DNA from: a virus
Reading direction: 5' to 3' (one strand)
IMG/VR virus record: IMGVR_UViG_3300037961_002553
Location: 1-64,000 of that record
Length of the DNA: 64,000 nucleotides
The notes under the pieces are model-generated. The model saw only the letters and a program-made list of their open reading frames with translations, had not been told where the DNA came from and did not search any database. Both the position numbers and the translations under genes were made by a program. This document shows, in pieces, positions 29,580 through 38,340 of the stretch (positions are counted from its first letter, which is position 1; every line of letters begins with the position of its first letter).

Positions 29580-29937
29580 ATATAATGAATTATTAGACTG
29601 GCTACAAAACGAACACAACGAAGTGTTTAATCAATGGGCGCAAATAGAAGAAGTAATGCGTCTTGAGGAAGAACAAAAATTAGCAGAAGAACATTCTAGA
29701 AATAATAGAATGTTTGATTACTGTATTTCTATGTATAAGAAAACATTTCCAAATACTTCACCAAGCATTTTAAATGCTATTGATATGATTAATGATTCAG
29801 TAGGTTTGGAATATTCATATAAAATGGACGCTATTCGTGCTTTGTTGCGTAATGATAGCGGAGTAATCTTTAGAGGTAGTGGTAATCTTTGGGGTAAATG
29901 GAAGCGTGAGTTTAAGGCATTGGAGGAAGAAGAATGA
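29572..29937 (+). CDS. Helical protein, function unknown
   Basis: 121 residues from the ATG at 29572 (GGTGAAAAG). Helical, acidic first half (EEVMRLEEEQKLAEEH), later RNDSGVIFRGSGNLWGKW. Ends EEE. Not recognised. Confidence 0.55.
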   Translation: MNRYNELLDWLQNEHNEVFNQWAQIEEVMRLEEEQKLAEEHSRNNRMFDYCISMYKKTFPNTSPSILNAIDMINDSVGLEYSYKMDAIRALLRNDSGVIFRGSGNLWGKWKREFKALEEEE

Positions 29938-30287
29938 ATAAACTATATTTGATTACAACCAACAATAAGAAGTTTGATGCTTGGTCTAAGCAATTGAAGA
30001 AACAATTGAAGGGTATTGCTCTTGAGGCTTTTAGTGCAGGATATAATGAAGTGGTGAATGGAAATTATTTGGCAAGAGCCTCTTTTGTTTGCTACTGGGA
30101 AATTCATGCAAACGATTCCTTAGCAAGATTAGCACCAGCAATTACTCAAGCATCATTGATTCATATGTTGCATAGATTCATGGATGCAGGAATGCACGAA
30201 GAAGTGAGGATTGTTGAGCAATTAATGATGAATTTCTTGCGACTCCTTCAAAGACTAGAAGGAGAGGAAAACAATGAAGAAGAGTGA
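29934..30287 (+). CDS. Helical protein, function unknown
   Basis: 117 residues, all-helical (KQLKKQLKGIALEAFSAGYNEVV; MLHRFMDAGMHEEVRIVEQLMM), ends NNEEE. ATGA overlap with the gene before; its end overlaps the next start. Not recognised. Confidence 0.55.
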   Translation: MNKLYLITTNNKKFDAWSKQLKKQLKGIALEAFSAGYNEVVNGNYLARASFVCYWEIHANDSLARLAPAITQASLIHMLHRFMDAGMHEEVRIVEQLMMNFLRLLQRLEGEENNEEE

Positions 30288-30516
30288 TTGGGTCTATCTA
30301 GCAAATGCTATGTGGACTTATTCGGAGAAGAATGAAGGAAGAATCAGTAGCCTTCTAAAACAACTGATTAGAGAAATAAATAACAATAAGGAGATGATTG
30401 AAAATGACATGGGAAAATATGAGCAGAATGCTACAAGCGACAGACCAATTGACACCGACTCAGCAGATAAGTCGGATTTCACGGGACTTGGAAACATTCA
30501 CGACGGAGAAGAGTAA
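30274..30516 (+). CDS. Small protein overlapping the DNA ligase start
   Basis: 80 residues, helical first half (WVYLANAMWTYSEKNEG; LLKQLIREINNNKEM), then a polar tail (NATSDRPIDTDSADKS). It overlaps the ligase gene by 113 bases in another frame, which is unusually long for this genome, so either its end or the ligase start could differ. Preceded by AAGGAGAGG. Confidence 0.5.
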   Translation: MKKSDWVYLANAMWTYSEKNEGRISSLLKQLIREINNNKEMIENDMGKYEQNATSDRPIDTDSADKSDFTGLGNIHDGEE

Positions 30517-31945
30517 TCCTTCTTTGGTTTTGCAGATTCTTGACAAAGATAAACTGGAAGCGAATAGCCTTGGTTTAGCAAAGGCAAAGAAATGGATGGC
30601 TAAAATCTTTGATGTTTTTGATGATGAGATTGATGGATTGATGTATGCTCACGATGATTTGGGCGAAGCAATTTATCACCTTGACCCATCAGCAGAAAAG
30701 CAACGAAACTTTTCTGTTCAGTATGTTCATCGCATTTTGAACATGAACTGCGGAAAGATTGATTCTAATGAATTTTCTATTCTTGAAGAATCAATTTTGG
30801 CTATGTCTGCAAATGCACGACGCTGGTTCATTCGCTATATGTTAAGAACACCACGAAACGGAATCAATGAAGGAACGGTTGCGAAGATTATTGCCAAGCA
30901 CTACAATAAGAAGCAAGCAGATGTAAAGAAACATTTGAACTTCAATTCAATTGAAACAGTTGTTTCTCATTATGTTGCAGGTTCTAATCCTCCATGCAAT
31001 CTAACATATGGAAAGTTCGTTAAACCAATGCTTGCGAAAGAAGTTCCGATGAATAAGTGGCCGACTAACTTTGTTGTTGATTACAAATACGATGGAAACC
31101 GTTATCAAATTCACATTGATGGAGATAAGACTATGATTTTCAATCGTAAAGGTAAAATCGTAACTCAGCAATTCCCCGATGTTGTTGAATTGGTTCAAGA
31201 ATATGATGTTGAAAATGCGATTCTTGATGGTGAAATCTATCCTATCTTGGAAAATGGCGCACCTGCACCTCATAAGCAAATGGGAACAAGGGTTCATTCA
31301 AAGAATGTTCAAGAGGCTATGGAAAGGGTCAAGGTTGAATGGGTCATTTTTGATTGTCTCATGTTGAACAACGAAACAGTCATGGATTTGTCATACACGG
31401 AACGCTTGGAGAAGATGAAAGACTTGCCGAATCAAGCACACCGAATCACCGAGGGCGACATTATGGCCTTTTACCATGAAGCAATCAACGAAGGGTTTGA
31501 AGGAATCATCGTTAAGGATGCAAGCCAACCTTATCAATCAGGAAAACGCTCCGTTTTCTGGGCTAAATACAAACCTCCGCAGATTAATCTTGATGTTGTT
31601 ATCCTCTCCGCAAAATACGGGGAAGGTAAGCGGTCAAATGTTTTCGGCACTTACGAATTAGGCGTGAGGGCTAATAATGGTTATCACAGCGTCGGATGGT
31701 GTGGAACAGGCTTCTCGGATAGCGATTTAATCAACCTCACCAACACGCTACGGCGTAATGTTGAATCCTTTGACAACGGGCGATTCTTTGTTTCGCCTGT
31801 TGTTGTTCTTGAAGTTAAGGCTGATTTGGTTAGCCGTGATGAAAAAGGAAACTTGGGTCTAAGGTTCCCAAGATGTGTCCGTATTCGTGATGATAAATTT
31901 GTTGCGGATATTAATACCTTGAATGATGTGGAGAGATTAGAATGA
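30404..31945 (+). CDS. lig: ATP-dependent DNA ligase
   Basis: 513 residues. N-terminal helical DNA-binding domain (1-200), then adenylation domain: motif I KYDGNR (228-233, K adenylated), AILDGEI (motif III), FDCLML, EGIIVKD (about 366-373, motif IV), AKYKPP (about 386-391, motif V), and an OB domain with GTYELGVR. Typical archaeal/eukaryal ligase I-type length (~550-600), slightly short. Seals nicks in viral DNA. AAGGAG lies ten bases before the ATG. Confidence 0.92.
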   Translation: MTWENMSRMLQATDQLTPTQQISRISRDLETFTTEKSNPSLVLQILDKDKLEANSLGLAKAKKWMAKIFDVFDDEIDGLMYAHDDLGEAIYHLDPSAEKQRNFSVQYVHRILNMNCGKIDSNEFSILEESILAMSANARRWFIRYMLRTPRNGINEGTVAKIIAKHYNKKQADVKKHLNFNSIETVVSHYVAGSNPPCNLTYGKFVKPMLAKEVPMNKWPTNFVVDYKYDGNRYQIHIDGDKTMIFNRKGKIVTQQFPDVVELVQEYDVENAILDGEIYPILENGAPAPHKQMGTRVHSKNVQEAMERVKVEWVIFDCLMLNNETVMDLSYTERLEKMKDLPNQAHRITEGDIMAFYHEAINEGFEGIIVKDASQPYQSGKRSVFWAKYKPPQINLDVVILSAKYGEGKRSNVFGTYELGVRANNGYHSVGWCGTGFSDSDLINLTNTLRRNVESFDNGRFFVSPVVVLEVKADLVSRDEKGNLGLRFPRCVRIRDDKFVADINTLNDVERLE

Positions 31946-32316
31946 AAGAAGAATCAGCAATATGGAATACAAAATACTTTGCAGACCAACATGGGCGTTG
32001 CAGGAAGATTTCCAAAATGAGCATGAATCAAACAAATGCAGCAATTAGAACTTCATTTACGAGAATGAAAACTTCTATGCTACATTTAGAGAGACTCTAT
32101 CAACGGAGATATGTTTTGAAGCAAGCATTAGGAGAAGAAGATTACATGGTGAGAAACCACAAGCAAAAGATTATTCAAAATCTTGGTTTGAAATCGGAAC
32201 TTGAGAAGAACGAACATATGCAACAGATTCTTCTAACTGCTTTGAGTTTCATTGAAAGTGGAAAAGACATTTCTTTGATTAAGGCTATTCTTGAACAAGC
32301 GAGGGATGATGAATGA
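31942..32316 (+). CDS. Coiled-coil protein
   Basis: 124 residues, basic and helical (RMKTSMLHLERLYQRRYVLKQALG; LEKNEHMQQILLTALSF), ends ARDDE. ATGA overlaps with both ligase and histone-fold genes, so translated between them. Unknown. Confidence 0.6.
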   Translation: MKEESAIWNTKYFADQHGRCRKISKMSMNQTNAAIRTSFTRMKTSMLHLERLYQRRYVLKQALGEEDYMVRNHKQKIIQNLGLKSELEKNEHMQQILLTALSFIESGKDISLIKAILEQARDDE

Positions 32317-32756
32317 TACAACAAGGAGAAATGACAATTATTGATGCGATTACTTACAGGTGTTTGAAAATTGATGATGATGGCTATGCTCATCTAAAAA
32401 ACATCTTGCATGAACAAGGCCGACCTAAGTTAGTTTTACAGAAGTATTGTCCTTACATTAAGGATAATCAAATCATTGTTCCTGAAAAGCCTGCTTATAA
32501 GAAACCAAAACCTACCACCAAAATTAATGTAACTCAGTTAATTAAAGAAACAACTGACCTTCAAGTTTCAAATGAGGCAAAGTATTTCATTACTCAATGG
32601 GTTGAAACAGCGATTGCCAACCTTATTAGCAACGCAGAAGAAAACGCAATTGACAGGGGAGAGTCTCGCTTAACTGCGGCTCATTTCTTTTGGCTTGAAA
32701 CAAATACTGCACCTAATGGTTATTGGCCGTCAAATACAGAATATATGCAGGACTGA
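32313..32756 (+). CDS. Protein with C-terminal histone-fold domain
   Basis: 147 residues. From about residue 72 to 130 the pattern matches an archaeal histone: short helix VTQLIKETTD, turn LQVS, long helix NEAKYFITQWVETAIANLI...ENAIDRG, turn ESRLTA, last helix AHFFWL. This parallels HMfB (RIIKNAG / RVSDDA... / GRKTIKAEDI). The N-terminal ~70 residues are a separate small domain with a proline/lysine linker (PEKPAYKKPKPTTK). Expected to dimerise and bind or wrap DNA, or act as a TAF-like partner. Next to ligase and clamp loader. Confidence 0.6.
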   Translation: MIQQGEMTIIDAITYRCLKIDDDGYAHLKNILHEQGRPKLVLQKYCPYIKDNQIIVPEKPAYKKPKPTTKINVTQLIKETTDLQVSNEAKYFITQWVETAIANLISNAEENAIDRGESRLTAAHFFWLETNTAPNGYWPSNTEYMQD

Positions 32757-32761
32757 TACTC

Positions 32762-33157
32762 ATGTATAGTAAAGATATGTTAATTGGTATCATGCTAACT
32801 GCTGGTAAGTTGGATTTTAATATTGAAAGAGCAAGTGATTCTCAAATCGGTTATCGTGTGAGAGTGAAAATTATCCTTCGTGCTGAAGAATCATTTCTTA
32901 GGGCTGTTGAAAGAACACTTCTTCAACATGAAATCACTTCTTCTTACAAAGAAAAAGAGTCAAAGACAAGACCGAAGCCTATTCTAAAGATTGGTGGAAT
33001 CAAAAATCTGTATAAATTGACAGAATTAGTTCCTGTATTACCTGATGCAAAGGGAGAATGGGGAACATTTAGAGAACTCGTAGAATTAATTTCAGAGAAT
33101 AAACATAGAACATCAAGTGGACTTGATAGAATATTTGAATTGAAAGGGGTCATTTAA
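32762..33157 (+). CDS. LAGLIDADG-like protein, probably inactive
   Basis: 131 residues. The start LIGIMLTAGKLDFNI resembles a LAGLIDADG helix with altered acidic residues, followed by the usual strands (YRVRVKIILRAEESFLRAVERTL; KPILKIGGIKNLYKLTELV) and a helix with LVELISENKHRTSSGLDRI. The catalytic Asp is not clear, so it may be a domesticated DNA-binding relative of homing endonucleases. It is not inside another gene. Confidence 0.5.
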   Translation: MYSKDMLIGIMLTAGKLDFNIERASDSQIGYRVRVKIILRAEESFLRAVERTLLQHEITSSYKEKESKTRPKPILKIGGIKNLYKLTELVPVLPDAKGEWGTFRELVELISENKHRTSSGLDRIFELKGVI

Positions 33158-34011
33158 TGGGACTAACAAATAGAAATAATGATAATAGAACAATTCTACT
33201 AACAGGCAAAACTGGAACTGGAAAATCAACAAAGGCACTTACATTCGTAAATGACCCAATCGTTCTATATGCAAACGACATTGATTTTGATGTAGGTTCG
33301 TTTCCTGTGGAGAACGGAATCGTTATTGAAGATGTGCATTACAAGCCCGATAAGTCAGCGATTTTGCACATCATACGCAATTATCGTGGTCAAGTAGTAT
33401 TGACTTCTATTAACCAAAAGTCTGTTCCCAAAGAAATTAAGGATATGTGTAAAATTAAAAGAGCAGGTTCTCATAATTTTCTTGAGGAAGAAATCAAAGC
33501 AATCGCTCCAAATAGCGAAACTCCTTTCTCTTTAGATAGAGATACTTATTCCATCGTGAATGGTTTTCTTAAGGAGAGAAATAGAGATTTGGTTGCTGAA
33601 ATTTTACTGTTTAACAAACCATCAGATACACAGATTTTATCGTGGTTGTCTGAAAATATGCACCCTAATAGATTAATTTTTGTTGATGGGAGAGTTAAGC
33701 GAAGATGGAGCCAAAGATACTTTTATGAGATGCTTGCCTATTCTCATACAGGTTCTTTTGTGGGACAATTGAATATGCCAAAAAGAAGAGCATATTCACA
33801 AATACCAAAACTAGCAAGAAGGCTTGGAGTTAAGAACCAAAGACTTCTTCCTGCTTTGTTGAAAGATGAAGCGTTTAAGGAACAGGCAAAAAAGAAACTT
33901 AATAATGCCGAATGCCGATTGCTTAAAATCGGTGAGAAGCGGCGAAGAAAGAAAACTACACCTATTGTAATAACACAAACATCATTAGGTGATTTTATGA
34001 AGGAGGGATAA
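33157..34011 (+). CDS. AAA+ ATPase with PIP-box-like tail, possible clamp-loader large subunit
   Basis: 284 residues. Walker A GKTGTGKST (about 17-25), Walker-B-like IVIEDVH, sensor-1-like VVLTSINQ, a helical C-terminal half and a basic linker (KRRRKKTT). Near the end QTSLGDFM (274-281) resembles a PIP box (QxxLxxFF). Archaeal RFC large subunits also have a C-terminal PIP box and this gene is two genes upstream of the RFC small subunit. Shorter than cellular RfcL (~480), so this is a divergent or analogous subunit. Confidence 0.6.
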   Translation: MGLTNRNNDNRTILLTGKTGTGKSTKALTFVNDPIVLYANDIDFDVGSFPVENGIVIEDVHYKPDKSAILHIIRNYRGQVVLTSINQKSVPKEIKDMCKIKRAGSHNFLEEEIKAIAPNSETPFSLDRDTYSIVNGFLKERNRDLVAEILLFNKPSDTQILSWLSENMHPNRLIFVDGRVKRRWSQRYFYEMLAYSHTGSFVGQLNMPKRRAYSQIPKLARRLGVKNQRLLPALLKDEAFKEQAKKKLNNAECRLLKIGEKRRRKKTTPIVITQTSLGDFMKEG

Positions 34012-34013
34012 AT

Positions 34014-34241
34014 ATGGGAACTCATGGATTTAGTATGGCTAAAGAAGAAATAATTAAATTGATTAAGAAAGAGGGGCCAATGCCCACCGAAGAAATCAAG
34101 GTGAAAATTGAAAATATTCCTAGACTTAAAAATACTAGAATAACCTCAAATCGTATTGGTCAGCATTTGCGTAGGATGCCCTTCATTGTTCATGGTGAAC
34201 AACCAAATGGAACAAAAATATACGCACTAATGGAGGAATAA
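34014..34241 (+). CDS. Winged-helix DNA-binding protein
   Basis: 75 residues: KEEIIKLIKKEGPMPTEEIKVKIE, RITSNRIGQHLRRMPFIVHGEQ and a wing ending GTKIYALMEE. Classical small wHTH. A related small protein is encoded at 40005-40214 inside the split polymerase. Junction AGGAGGGATAAATATG. Confidence 0.65.
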   Translation: MGTHGFSMAKEEIIKLIKKEGPMPTEEIKVKIENIPRLKNTRITSNRIGQHLRRMPFIVHGEQPNGTKIYALMEE

Positions 34242-34243
34242 AA

Positions 34244-35152
34244 ATGTTATGGACAGAAAAATATAGACCTAAAAATTTAAATGAAGTAATTGGACAAGAA
34301 CACTTTGTATCTGATGCAAGAGGTTGGGTTGAAGAAAACAATATGCCTAATATCTTATTATACGGAAATCCTGGAAATGGTAAAACAGGCGCAGGATTAG
34401 TGATTGGAAGAGAAATCTTGGGTGATTCTTTTCAAGATAATTTTGTTGAAGTGAATGCATCTGATGATAGGCGATTAGAAAATGTGAGAACTACGATTAA
34501 GAATATCGCACAAAGCGGAACAATCGGGGATGCACCATTTAGAATCGTATTATTAGATGAAATGGATGGTATGACCACCGATGCCCAAAACGCACTAAAG
34601 CGAATCATGGAACGATATGCAAGCAATATTCGTTTTATTATTACCTGCAACGACAGAAATAAGATTATTTTTGCATTACAAAGTCGGTGTGCAAATTATC
34701 ATTTTAAGCCACTCTCTAATGAGGCTGTCTTGGAAGTATTGACTTCAATTCTCAAGGCTGAAGAAATAACCCGATTCTCCCAAGATGAATTGGACTCCTT
34801 TATATATGCTATGAATGGTGATATGCGGAGGGCGATTACGGAACTCCAAGCGGCAAAAGCAAGCAATTCCACCCTCAAAACGCAAATTGATGCAGGATTG
34901 AATGAATACAAAAAATTGTTAATGAAAATTGTTAATAAAGATAACTTCGCATTAAGCACAATACACGATTTCTTACACAACGGATTTACTATCCGTGAAA
35001 TCTGTATCGGCTTACACGATGCAGTTATTCAAACTGAATTAGAAAGTAATGTCAAATTCAAAATTTTAAGAACCATAGGAGAAAGCGAATGGCGTTCAAC
35101 CACTATGACTCCAAAGGTTTTAGCATCTTGGCTAGTTAGCCAACTATCATAG
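34244..35152 (+). CDS. rfcS: Replication factor C small subunit (clamp loader)
   Basis: 302 residues. WTEKYRPKNLNEVIGQ (N-terminal RFC box), Walker A GNPGNGKT (about 41-48), NASDDR, Walker B LLDEMDGM (about 104-111), ITCND sensor 1, SRC motif QSRCANYHF (about 147-155), C-terminal helical collar. Loads the sliding clamp with the large subunit. Length is near cellular RfcS (~320). Confidence 0.95.
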   Translation: MLWTEKYRPKNLNEVIGQEHFVSDARGWVEENNMPNILLYGNPGNGKTGAGLVIGREILGDSFQDNFVEVNASDDRRLENVRTTIKNIAQSGTIGDAPFRIVLLDEMDGMTTDAQNALKRIMERYASNIRFIITCNDRNKIIFALQSRCANYHFKPLSNEAVLEVLTSILKAEEITRFSQDELDSFIYAMNGDMRRAITELQAAKASNSTLKTQIDAGLNEYKKLLMKIVNKDNFALSTIHDFLHNGFTIREICIGLHDAVIQTELESNVKFKILRTIGESEWRSTTMTPKVLASWLVSQLS

Positions 35153-35192
35153 AATTGAACAAAGAAAAAAAATAAATATGGAAGTGAAAAAC

Positions 35193-36413
35193 ATGGACGA
35201 AAACATGAAAGCAGAAATTGAAAAGGGCGCACAGGCTATCGGCTTGAGCGTTGAAGAAGCGAAGAACAAGTTTGAAGAGATTTGTTCCGAAAACAACATT
35301 GAAACCACAAACCCTATCGCAAAGGGTCTTTGGCGAAACTTTGTTGCGAATGTAAAGCGAACACAGAATAATGATGGTGGTGAACAGAAAGACAACGATT
35401 CTTTCTACAAAGCAGCCTTTGGTTTCTTTGTATCGTTAGATGCTCCAAGAGATATGATGGCTTGGAACAGAATGAAGGCAAAAGAAGAGTTTATGCGTGA
35501 TGCTGACAACGCTCTTGAACAGGGTATTGTGGCTATTGCTTCACAGAACGCTCTTGGAAAGTGGGTTGTTTCCCGCTATCACAACGGAGAATACAACGAA
35601 AAGACCATTTCAACTCTCCCTTCGGGTGCAGAAGAAACAGAAGATGGTCGTTTCTTTATCCCATTGGATAATACCGCCACTTACATGAATGGTGGTAAAA
35701 ACAACAATTACGGTAAGCCTCTTCCCGCAGAACAAATGCGACGAAGTGGCGTTTTCTTTGGTTCTGTCGGAACGGGAGAAATGAAACCGTATTACTTCTC
35801 TTACAAAAATCAAGGCGGAGTGGACTTTGCACCAAATACTTTTGAGTGGGTGCATTTCCTTTGTGTCGCTAATGACAATGGGACGGACATTTACGGTGCT
35901 AAGGACTTGACTTTCAACAGTCTTTCCCTTAACTCTGAAATGAATCCCGATAATGAACTTTATCGTGATATGTCCACCTTTGACTTTGAGGATTGCTTGC
36001 GAGAAAACTTTGCATCGCATCTTGTTCCTCTTGTTGATATGGATAAGGCCCACATTGAACGCCAAGCACTTCCTTCAAAGGAACGCTATGTCATTACAGA
36101 CGGAACGGTGTGCAATATGAACATGACTCCAACAAAGAACGGAAACAGAATCATCAATCTAACTGACTTGAATGCAGAAATGGATTATGATTCTAACGAA
36201 TCTGGTATTACTACTTGCTGGATTCCTGAGCATTTGACGCTTGACTTTGGTATTGGTTCTTCTGTCGTTGTTATTGGCCGAACAAGCCAAAGAACAACTG
36301 ATGAAGGTGTTGAACCAACAACAATCAATGTTGCTGGTCTTTACTGCACAGTTCGTCATGGTTCAGCCGTTGAGGTTTCTGTTCCCGTTGAAGAGGACTT
36401 TGACTGGTTTTGA
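35193..36413 (+). CDS. Probable replicative single-stranded DNA-binding protein
   Basis: 406 residues from the ATG at 35193 (GGAAGTGA upstream); an ATG at 35178 is an alternative. The sequence is beta-rich in its C-terminal half (LDFGIGSSVVVIGRTSQRTT...INVAGLYCTVRHGSAVEVSV) as for OB folds and ends EEDFDWF, an acidic tail with terminal aromatics like those of SSB and gp32-type proteins. Located between clamp loader and clamp. No family is recognised with certainty. Confidence 0.5.
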   Translation: MDENMKAEIEKGAQAIGLSVEEAKNKFEEICSENNIETTNPIAKGLWRNFVANVKRTQNNDGGEQKDNDSFYKAAFGFFVSLDAPRDMMAWNRMKAKEEFMRDADNALEQGIVAIASQNALGKWVVSRYHNGEYNEKTISTLPSGAEETEDGRFFIPLDNTATYMNGGKNNNYGKPLPAEQMRRSGVFFGSVGTGEMKPYYFSYKNQGGVDFAPNTFEWVHFLCVANDNGTDIYGAKDLTFNSLSLNSEMNPDNELYRDMSTFDFEDCLRENFASHLVPLVDMDKAHIERQALPSKERYVITDGTVCNMNMTPTKNGNRIINLTDLNAEMDYDSNESGITTCWIPEHLTLDFGIGSSVVVIGRTSQRTTDEGVEPTTINVAGLYCTVRHGSAVEVSVPVEEDFDWF

Positions 36414-36471
36414 GTAAAACCATCCATTGTGTAGTCGTTGGCGTTAATGACGGCCATAGAGGTGCGAAGCC

Positions 36472-36489
36472 TTTCCCTTTGGAGGGAAA
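36472..36489 (+). promoter_or_regulatory. Hairpin enclosing a ribosome-binding site
   Basis: TTTCCC (36472-36477) pairs with GGGAAA (36484-36489), placing the GGAGGG ribosome site of the gene at 36493 in the loop and stem. This could tune translation, for example by a protein that binds the hairpin. Confidence 0.35.
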
Positions 36490-36492
36490 AAC

Positions 36493-36744
36493 ATGGATGA
36501 TATAAAGAACGAAAGATTTTTAATTAAAGAAACAAGTTATCTCGTTGATTTGAAAGATGTAGATTTTATTACTTGGAGCGAAAATGAAAGAGACTTAGGT
36601 AAGTATTTGGCTAAGTTGCACATTGGTTCTAAGGAAACAAGATATATGTGCCAATCAGCAGAAGATTTGAAAACTTTACTTCAAACTTGGTCGGAAGTTA
36701 AAGGAGAAAAATTAGACCTTGATGTAGATGAATTAACATGGTGA
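36493..36744 (+). CDS. Small acidic protein
   Basis: 83 residues, beta-alpha pattern (RFLIKETSYLVDLKDVDFITW; KLHIGSKETRYMC), C-terminus acidic (DLDVDELTW). Unknown. Between the SSB-like and Sak4-like genes. Confidence 0.6.
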   Translation: MDDIKNERFLIKETSYLVDLKDVDFITWSENERDLGKYLAKLHIGSKETRYMCQSAEDLKTLLQTWSEVKGEKLDLDVDELTW

Positions 36745-36748
36745 TAAC

Positions 36749-37570
36749 ATGGGATTAACTAGTAATACAAATAAGAAAGCAGTAGAAGAAGGAATGTCTC
36801 AAAATGCAAGAGTTATTGCATTTAAAGAGAAATTAGCAAAGCAGACAGAAGGAAGAAAAGCACGAAGCAACCGCCTTATTTGCGGCATTTGGGGAGAACC
36901 CAAGACTGTTAAAAGCGGTTTGGCTCTTGACTTTCCAGAGAAACAGATTTATGTTCTTGATTGGGACGATGGTTGCGAACCAACTTGGCGACAAAACCAT
37001 GAAATGACTGATAGGATTACTCTTTGGAATCCTGAAGTGCGAAACAAAAACGGTGAATTGGATATTCAAAAGTCGGAAGCAAATTCCGAAGACTTTGTTT
37101 TGTTTGTGAAATCAAAGATTGAAGAGGGCGAAGATGTTCTTTTTGTTTTTGATGGAATTGATAAGTGGCTTGATTGTTGCACATTAAATGTGACTGGCTC
37201 TTCAAAAATCGGAAAGCCGCAGAAGATGAAATTTGAATGGGGTAAGAGAAACGCTCCTTTCTATTCTCTTTTGATGATGTGTAAGAATCTTAACTGCGAC
37301 CAAATCTACATTACACACGCTAAGGCTGATTATGGTGCAACTGGAGAAGTTATTGGTTCTAAACCAAACTGGCACAATTGGGGTGATTACCTGTATCAAA
37401 TTATTACGACGAGAAGGACACGCAAAAAGAATGATGTTGTTTATAAGGCTGAATTACTCAGCAGTAAAACCAACACCGAATTAGTGGGTAAATCTTGGGA
37501 AACATTGACTGTTGGTAGTGGAAAGGTTTCTTGGGAAGGTATGCCTGAATTGCGTGAGGGATTGATTTGA
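36749..37570 (+). CDS. RecA-like phage ATPase (Sak4/AAA_24 type)
   Basis: 273 residues. Walker A GEPKTVKSG (about 49-57, GxxxxxKS form), Walker B LFVFDGID (about 131-138), then ITHAKADYG and a C-terminal beta region. This is the RecA-core 'Sak4-like' family of phage annealing/recombination ATPases. It would act with SSB in recombination-dependent replication or repair. It ends overlapping the TTG of the sliding-clamp gene. Confidence 0.75.
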   Translation: MGLTSNTNKKAVEEGMSQNARVIAFKEKLAKQTEGRKARSNRLICGIWGEPKTVKSGLALDFPEKQIYVLDWDDGCEPTWRQNHEMTDRITLWNPEVRNKNGELDIQKSEANSEDFVLFVKSKIEEGEDVLFVFDGIDKWLDCCTLNVTGSSKIGKPQKMKFEWGKRNAPFYSLLMMCKNLNCDQIYITHAKADYGATGEVIGSKPNWHNWGDYLYQIITTRRTRKKNDVVYKAELLSSKTNTELVGKSWETLTVGSGKVSWEGMPELREGLI

Positions 37571-38334
37571 AGTTCACAATTGATAGTGATACCCTAAAGA
37601 AAGCACTAGAAAGCGTTCAAGTGAGAGGCAAAGGAACAACGAATAGTGGGTTTGGCTCAACCAATTTCGGCACTTATGCTTATTTGGTGGCTGATACTGC
37701 TTCTATTGAAATTTGGAATGGAAACGCTACCTTTTGTGTTAAAATTAGCCTTGATGCTACTGTTGAAGAACAGGGTAGGGTTTGTTTTGATAGCGCAACG
37801 GTTATTCCCTATTTGAAAAATTTTGGTGGAGAAGATATTACTTTTTCCGTTGGTGATTTTATTGTCATCAATTGCGGAACAAAGAAGGCTTCTATTCCTT
37901 TGGTAGTCAATCACCCGAATGCTGATGCTATCGCAAGAATCCAAAATATGTTGAATCCAGTTTCATACGAGATTCAGCCGCAGACTCTTTTTAACTTTGG
38001 TAAATCTAAGTTTGAAGGAGCATTTACTCTTACACAACGGCAATTACAGGATGCAATTAAAGCCTGTGAATTAGTCAAAAGTGGAGTGTATAAGTTTGAT
38101 TTCAATAATGGTTTGTTGAATGTTTCAACCCGCCAAAATGTTACGAACAAATACGAAGAAACAATAACTCCTGTTTTTACTACGGGAGAACCTGCTACGG
38201 TGGAGTTTAGTTCGCCAATCTATGCTTTTTTTGAGAAAAACCAGATTTTGAACTTTTATGTAAAAGATGATTTTCCTCTTTTAGTAGTAGCGACTGATAG
38301 AATACTGTTGAAAGCACCACATATTTCGGGGTGA
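37567..38334 (+). CDS. pcn: Sliding clamp (PCNA-like)
   Basis: 255 residues, starting with TTG at 37567 (overlap with the previous stop). Two-domain beta pattern typical of PCNA: MKFTIDSDTLKKAL, then domain 2 from FTLTQRQLQDAIKACE, with FNNGLLNVSTRQ and the C-terminal FPLLVVATDRILLKAPHISG. Divergent in sequence but right length (~250). Expected binding partner of the PIP-like tails in the polymerase C-half and the AAA+ protein. Confidence 0.78.
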   Translation: MKFTIDSDTLKKALESVQVRGKGTTNSGFGSTNFGTYAYLVADTASIEIWNGNATFCVKISLDATVEEQGRVCFDSATVIPYLKNFGGEDITFSVGDFIVINCGTKKASIPLVVNHPNADAIARIQNMLNPVSYEIQPQTLFNFGKSKFEGAFTLTQRQLQDAIKACELVKSGVYKFDFNNGLLNVSTRQNVTNKYEETITPVFTTGEPATVEFSSPIYAFFEKNQILNFYVKDDFPLLVVATDRILLKAPHISG

Positions 38335-38340
38335 ATAATA

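Noticed and set aside
30274-30516. Treating the small gene overlapping the ligase as spurious
   Set aside because: Kept with moderate confidence, since it has a ribosome site and follows the operon spacing; only its 3' half is doubtful.
34792-34808. GGACTCCTTTATATA string inside the RFC small subunit gene
   Set aside because: Same 15 bases as the two promoters, but it encodes DSFIYA in a conserved helical region and no gene starts downstream; probably coincidence, though transcription from it cannot be excluded.
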